Shown in pieces: positions 13,136 to 16,381 of a DNA stretch of 16,381 nt. Position numbers and translations under genes: made by a program. The stretch comes from Candidatus Nitrotoga sp. CP45 (GTDB taxonomy: Bacteria; Bacteroidota; Bacteroidia; Flavobacteriales; Flavobacteriaceae): positions 1-16,381 of the forward strand of contig CALQCV020000015.1 of assembly GCA_943329165.2 (NCBI GenBank), read 5' to 3'. Numbering within the stretch: the first letter of the stretch is position 1; every line of letters starts with the position of its first letter. Under the pieces are notes generated by a model. That model was not told the DNA's origin, made no database searches, and saw only the letters and a list, made by a program, of their open reading frames with translations.

Positions 13136-15061
13136 ATGAAAAAATTTCCCCGTTTTGAAGAGTATAAAATACTAGCCATTAGAATTCTATTGGCTTATGT
13201 TTTTTACTCCATAGCCAGGGTTTTATTCTACGTTTACAATAGTTCTTTAATAAAAGTAGGCGGCGTAATTGATTTTATAAAGCTATGTTACCACGGTTTG
13301 GTTTTTGACACTACAACCATCTTGTACATAAATAGTTTATTCATTTTAATATCTATTTTCCCAGCAGTTATTAATACAAAAAAAAGTTATCAAAAAGTAT
13401 TGTTTTATATTTATATTATTACCAACTTATTTGCCTATTCTACTAATTTTATTGATTTTATTTATTACCGATATACATTTAGTAGAAGTACAAGAGCTTC
13501 GCTCGATACGCTTGAAAATGAGAGCAATAAAACACTTTTGTTTTTTGATTTTTTACTCAATTATTGGCATGTTTTTTTATTGTTCTTTGCTTTGTCTTTT
13601 ATTTGGATTTTGCTTTACAAAAAGATGAAAATTTCACATAAAGCAGAAAAAATAAGTATAAAATATTTTTTGGTTTCTATTGTTAGCTTTCTCGCAATTA
13701 CGACACTTTGCATAGGTGGAATTAGAGGTGATTTTAAGAAAAGCACGCGACCAATTAATATTTTAGATGGAAGTCGTTATGTTAAAAATTCAGGTCAAGC
13801 CGATATAGTTTTGAATACTCCCTTCGCTATTATCAGAACTTGGAATACCAATACGTTTAAGAAAGTAAATCTCGTTTCAAAAGCGCAGGTTGATAGTTTA
13901 TTGGTCCCTATAAAACAGTACAAAAACAATCCTCCATCCAAGCCTAATGTTGTGATTTTTATACTTGAAAGTTTTGCGCGTGAATACAATGGTGCTTTTA
14001 ACAAAGGCACAAAAATTAAGGGTTATCAAGGCTATACACCATTTGTAGATTCACTCGCGCAACACAGTTTAATTTTCACGAATGCTTATGCCAATGGTTG
14101 GAAATCGATTCATGGAATGTCATCTATAATTGCCGGGATTCCGTCGTTTCAGAATGCGTTTACTTCATCGCCTTATCCGAAGCAAAAAATTGAATCTTTA
14201 GTTTCTACTTTAGAAAGTCAAGGATATGACACTTCTTTTTTTCATGGTGCACCAAATGGCTCGATGGGGTTTTTAGGTTTTGGAAATATATTAGGCTACG
14301 ACCATTATTATGGTAAAATTGAATTTAATAATGATGCTGAGTTTGATGGTGTTTGGGGCATTTGGGATGAGCCGTTCTTCCAGTTTTTTAACAACAAATT
14401 GACACAAAAAAAGCAACCTTTTATGGCGACATTGTTCTCGGTTTCGTCACATGAACCTTATAAAGTTCCCGAAAAATATGAAGGTAAGTTTCCAAAAGGA
14501 AAAGTAAACATCAACGAAAGTATAGGGTATACCGATTATTCTTTAAAACAATTTTTTGCTTCCGCCAAAAAGCAGTCGTGGTACAAAAACACCATTTTTG
14601 TTCTCGTTGCCGATCACGGAAATACAATTGCTTATGATGAATATAAAAAGGAGTTCAATAAAAATACCGTTCCGATTTTGTTCTTTTCGCCCGATGAAAA
14701 ATACGTAGGTGTCAATAATGATTGGGCACAGCAAATTGATATTTATCCAACGCTATTAGACATGATTGGCTACCAAAAACCGTTTAGAAGTTGGGGCAGA
14801 AGCTTGATTAACGAAAGGCAGGTGGCGCCTTTTGTAATAAAATACGGTTCAAATATGTACCAGTTTATGAGTGGCGATTACATTTGCACCTTTGATGGGA
14901 AAAAGGCGATCGGGTTTTATGATAAGCACGACAAAGCGATGGAGCATAATTTAATTTCGAAACGAAATCCTGCGATGGATTTATTGGAATTAAAATGTAA
15001 AGCGTTTGTACAAGATTATATGGAACGTATTATTGATAAGCGACTTACTACAGTTAGATAA
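13136..15061 (+). CDS. LTA synthase-like / sulfatase-fold membrane phosphotransferase
   Basis: The 641-residue protein has about five N-terminal membrane helices (within residues 12-196) and a large extracytoplasmic sulfatase-fold domain (about 268-560). Metal and catalytic sites are visible: E278 in PNVVIFILESF, a Ser at 324 in GWKSIHGM at the place of the catalytic Thr of S. aureus LtaS, H439 in SSHEPY, and D493-H494 in LVADHGN. It should use a phospholipid or similar donor and transfer a phospho-alcohol (phosphoglycerol, phosphoethanolamine) to an envelope glycan or lipid; Bacteroidota do not make classical LTA, so the substrate is unknown. A true sulfatase is less likely because the C-x-P-x-R motif is missing. 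The gene's last 55 nt are repeated, with changes, 104 nt downstream. Confidence 0.88.
   Translation: MKKFPRFEEYKILAIRILLAYVFYSIARVLFYVYNSSLIKVGGVIDFIKLCYHGLVFDTTTILYINSLFILISIFPAVINTKKSYQKVLFYIYIITNLFAYSTNFIDFIYYRYTFSRSTRASLDTLENESNKTLLFFDFLLNYWHVFLLFFALSFIWILLYKKMKISHKAEKISIKYFLVSIVSFLAITTLCIGGIRGDFKKSTRPINILDGSRYVKNSGQADIVLNTPFAIIRTWNTNTFKKVNLVSKAQVDSLLVPIKQYKNNPPSKPNVVIFILESFAREYNGAFNKGTKIKGYQGYTPFVDSLAQHSLIFTNAYANGWKSIHGMSSIIAGIPSFQNAFTSSPYPKQKIESLVSTLESQGYDTSFFHGAPNGSMGFLGFGNILGYDHYYGKIEFNNDAEFDGVWGIWDEPFFQFFNNKLTQKKQPFMATLFSVSSHEPYKVPEKYEGKFPKGKVNINESIGYTDYSLKQFFASAKKQSWYKNTIFVLVADHGNTIAYDEYKKEFNKNTVPILFFSPDEKYVGVNNDWAQQIDIYPTLLDMIGYQKPFRSWGRSLINERQVAPFVIKYGSNMYQFMSGDYICTFDGKKAIGFYDKHDKAMEHNLISKRNPAMDLLELKCKAFVQDYMERIIDKRLTTVR
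15007..15061 (+). repeat. Direct repeat, copy 1 (3' end of the LTA-synthase-like gene)
   Basis: The last 55 nt of the gene. The first 37 nt (15007-15043) are identical to 15111-15147; the last 18 nt differ at six sites, but both encode R-L-T-T-[VI]-[RK]-stop. Confidence 0.9.
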
Positions 15062-15075
15062 AAAAGCTAAATACC

Positions 15076-15094
15076 GAATGTCCACTGGACATTC
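15076..15094. repeat. Perfect 8-bp palindrome (GAATGTCC-ACT-GGACATTC)
   Basis: GAATGTCC and GGACATTC pair around a 3-nt loop between the two direct repeats. There is no long T-tract (CTCCTCTTAAT follows), so it is more like a REP-type element or hairpin than a strong terminator. Confidence 0.6.
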
Positions 15095-15110
15095 TCCTCT
15101 TAATATCAAA

Positions 15111-15165
15111 TGTACAAGATTATATGGAACGTATTATTGATAAGCGATTGACAACGATTAAATAA
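15111..15165 (+). pseudogene. Direct repeat, copy 2: diverged tail of an LTA-synthase-like gene
   Basis: This stretch re-reads the last 17 codons and the stop of the gene upstream, ending R-L-T-T-I-K-stop instead of R-L-T-T-V-R-stop. The differences are synonymous or conservative, so this tail evolved under coding selection in another gene copy or strain before it came to lie here. It has no body and no start. Confidence 0.75.
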
Positions 15166-15174
15166 TTCCTGATT

Positions 15175-15240
15175 TGTCATTCCCGCGCAGGCGGGAATCT
15201 ATTTGTTATATGCTAGATTCGAGCCTGCGCGGGAATGACA
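15175..15240. repeat. 26-bp inverted repeat of dRS3/REP type
   Basis: Left arm 15175-15200 and right arm 15215-15240 pair over 26 bp with two mismatches, around a 14-nt AT-rich loop. The left arm itself contains ATTCCC-N8-GGGAAT, the pattern of the neisserial dRS3 element and of similar small palindromes scattered in many genomes. It lies between two convergent genes and is much richer in G+C than its surroundings, so it is likely a dispersed element, possibly acting as a two-way terminator or transcript stabiliser. Confidence 0.8.
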
Positions 15241-15249
15241 AGTATAATG

Positions 15250-15642
15250 TTACAGCTTACCCATATTCTCCGCCAATGTCTCTATAAACTTTGAGATTGG
15301 TCCTTTAATCATCATCGCCATCATTGGATTGAAATCGCCTTCAAAGTTTAATTGCACTGCACTTTGGGCATCAGAAATAGCATCGATGTTTGCTGTTAGA
15401 GTAAACGGTAATTTATCGCTCGCTGCTGCTAAAATCACTTTAGAGTATGGCGTTTTGTCTTTCATTTTCAATTTGATTTCCGGCATTCCTTTTAAACCAA
15501 AGTTGAAAATATCAGCACCCAAAACTTCAAATTTGGCAATATTCTCAGGCATTAGTTTTTCAAAGTTTTTTACATCGGATAAAGCATCAAAGATGTGTTG
15601 TGCTGATTTTGCTACGTTAACTTTTGGGCTTTCTAGGTTCAT
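15250..15642 (-). CDS. SRPBCC (START/Bet v1-like) family protein
   Basis: The 130-residue protein begins MNLESPKVNVAKSAQHIFDA and follows with L-S-D-V-x-N-F-E-K-L-M-P, the usual start of SRPBCC proteins: a strand with paired Ser/Val residues, then helix S-A-x-x-[IV]-F-x-x-L-S-D-x-x-N-[FW]. A G-x-F-N-P-M-M-A-M-M-I-K-G-P segment before the final long helix agrees. Members of this superfamily bind hydrophobic ligands; no ligand is predictable here. In Flavobacteria such a gene is often found next to pyrE, as here (65-nt gap), so it may be co-transcribed with it. Confidence 0.85.
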   Translation of the reverse strand: MNLESPKVNVAKSAQHIFDALSDVKNFEKLMPENIAKFEVLGADIFNFGLKGMPEIKLKMKDKTPYSKVILAAASDKLPFTLTANIDAISDAQSAVQLNFEGDFNPMMAMMIKGPISKFIETLAENMGKL

Positions 15643-15644
15643 TT

Positions 15645-15700
15645 GGTTATTTGGTTATGCGGTTATTTGGGAAACTTATCCCTTTTCTCTTATCCCTTTT
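15645..15700. repeat. Short tandem repeats in the pyrE-SRPBCC gap
   Basis: GGTTAT occurs at 15645, 15653 and 15661 (8-nt period), and CTTATCCCTTTT at 15675 and 15689 (14-nt period). The octamer run lies immediately upstream of the SRPBCC start codon. These look like slippage-made repeats; function unknown. Confidence 0.6.
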
Positions 15701-15707
15701 CCCTTGA

Positions 15708-16349
15708 TTAAACGCTCCACGTCGACGGACGCTCGCGCCATTCTTGTAATGTTTTGAGTTCTATTTCAGAAATATAATTTTTTGCAACAGCCAATTCTAA
15801 TAAATTATTATAATCGGCTAAAGTGTTTAACTCGACATTCGCATTTTTGAAATTTTCTACAGCAACATCAAAGCCATACGTAAAAATAGCCACCATGCCT
15901 TTAACATTTGCTCCGGCTGCTTTTAGCGCTTCTACTGCTAACAAACTGCTGTTTCCCGTGCTGATTAAATCTTCAACTACCACTACGTTTTGCCCTTTCT
16001 GCAAAAAGCCTTCCACCTGATTTTGTCTACCGTGTTTTTTTGGTTCCGGACGGACATATACGAATGGCAATCCCATATATTCAGCGACCAACATTCCGAT
16101 GCCAATAGCACCGGTTGCGACTCCGGCAATTACGTCTGGTTTGCCAAATTCTTTCTCAATATGTTTAGAAAATTCTTCTCGCACAAAATTTCTTATAGGC
16201 GGGAAGGACAGTATTAATCGGTTGTCGCAGTAAATTGGAGAATTCCAACCAGATGCCCACGTAAAAGGATTTTTTGGATTCAATTTAATTGCATTTATTT
16301 GTAAAAGCAATTCGGCTGTTTTTTCGGCTGTGTCTTTATTAATAATCAT
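15708..16349 (-). CDS. pyrE: Orotate phosphoribosyltransferase
   Basis: From ATG 16349 the enzyme has 213 residues, the normal size for Bacteroidota PyrE. It joins orotate and PRPP to OMP in pyrimidine synthesis. Motifs: FTWASGWNSPIYCDNR (29-44, orotate side), GVATGAIGIG (76-85), the flexible loop KKHGRQNQVEG (104-114) and the PRPP-binding site VVVVEDLISTGNSS (122-135). An in-frame TTG at 16376 would add nine residues that are not part of the family and overlap the promoter box, so it was rejected. The cytoplasmic housekeeping gene marks this end of the window as core chromosome. Confidence 0.96.
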   Translation of the reverse strand: MIINKDTAEKTAELLLQINAIKLNPKNPFTWASGWNSPIYCDNRLILSFPPIRNFVREEFSKHIEKEFGKPDVIAGVATGAIGIGMLVAEYMGLPFVYVRPEPKKHGRQNQVEGFLQKGQNVVVVEDLISTGNSSLLAVEALKAAGANVKGMVAIFTYGFDVAVENFKNANVELNTLADYNNLLELAVAKNYISEIELKTLQEWRERPSTWSV

Positions 16350-16353
16350 ACCG

Positions 16354-16361
16354 CAAATGTA
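16354..16361 (-). promoter_or_regulatory. TAnnTTTG promoter box of pyrE
   Basis: On the minus strand TACATTTG is a perfect TAnnTTTG box ending only 4 nt before the ATG at 16349. If used, transcription would begin at or very near the start codon (leaderless or nearly so). A TTG is found 12 nt upstream, closer than the usual 17-23 nt. Confidence 0.4.
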
Positions 16362-16381
16362 TAAAGTTTTTGTCAACGATA

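Noticed and set aside
15007..15165. Target-site duplication flanking an insertion sequence
   Set aside because: At 37-55 nt the repeats are too long for a usual target duplication, they differ in a coding-like way, and the 49-nt spacer holds no transposase.
15329..15757. 142-codon open frame on the plus strand across the SRPBCC gene and the pyrE end
   Set aside because: Antisense shadow of two real genes; the repeats in the gap keep the frame open by chance.
16350..16376. TTG start for pyrE
   Set aside because: The added nine residues are outside the family and the stretch holds the promoter box.

Overview
The window looks like a chromosomal segment of a Flavobacterium-like member of the Bacteroidota. 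Evidence: AT-rich DNA, protein families typical of that group (GH130 + GT4 pair, MCE protein with the FLLRGYF motif, short AraC regulators with an HMA-like N-terminus, T9SS-style secreted N-terminus), and promoter boxes of the TAnnTTTG type in front of the genes on the right side. I saw no rRNA, tRNA, CRISPR array or intact transposase.

Left part (1-8870, all on the minus strand) is a stress/envelope island. From 8870 down to 1563 ten genes follow each other with gaps of 1-22 nt or a 4-nt ATGA overlap, so they probably form one operon: a small eRF1/baeRF-like protein, a half-length DUF892 ferritin-like protein, a secreted/membrane small coiled-coil protein, a GH130 enzyme, a large GT4 glycosyltransferase with an (alpha/alpha)6 C-terminal domain, a 49-residue basic peptide gene, a Dps miniferritin, and an MlaE/MlaF/MlaD-type lipid transporter. 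Downstream, with their own leaders, are a 72-residue hypothetical protein, a second copy of the eRF1-like gene, a lmo0937-type membrane peptide, a YtxH protein and the start of a holin-like (DUF1469) protein cut by the window edge.

Middle (8988-10167): a 186-residue AraC-type regulator, preceded by the frameshifted remnant of a secreted protein and by four copies of GTTTAAAGGT spaced exactly 21 bp apart, which look like a phased operator. Two intrinsic terminators close the gene to the right.

Right part (10168-16381): an ordinary-looking acyl-CoA ligase plus lipoprotein alpha/beta hydrolase pair (minus), a divergent LTA-synthase-like sulfatase-fold transferase (plus), and then SRPBCC protein plus pyrE (minus). 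The convergent gap 15062-15249 is the oddest short stretch: it carries a diverged second copy of the last 55 nt of the transferase gene, a perfect small palindrome and a 26-bp dRS3/REP-like inverted repeat.

The working model is that the AraC regulator (and perhaps an alternative sigma factor, since the stress genes lack a clear TAnnTTTG box) controls a set of genes for iron/DNA protection (Dps, DUF892), envelope lipid transport (MCE) and oligo-mannoside-type glycan turnover (GH130/GT4). The joint regulation is inference from layout only.
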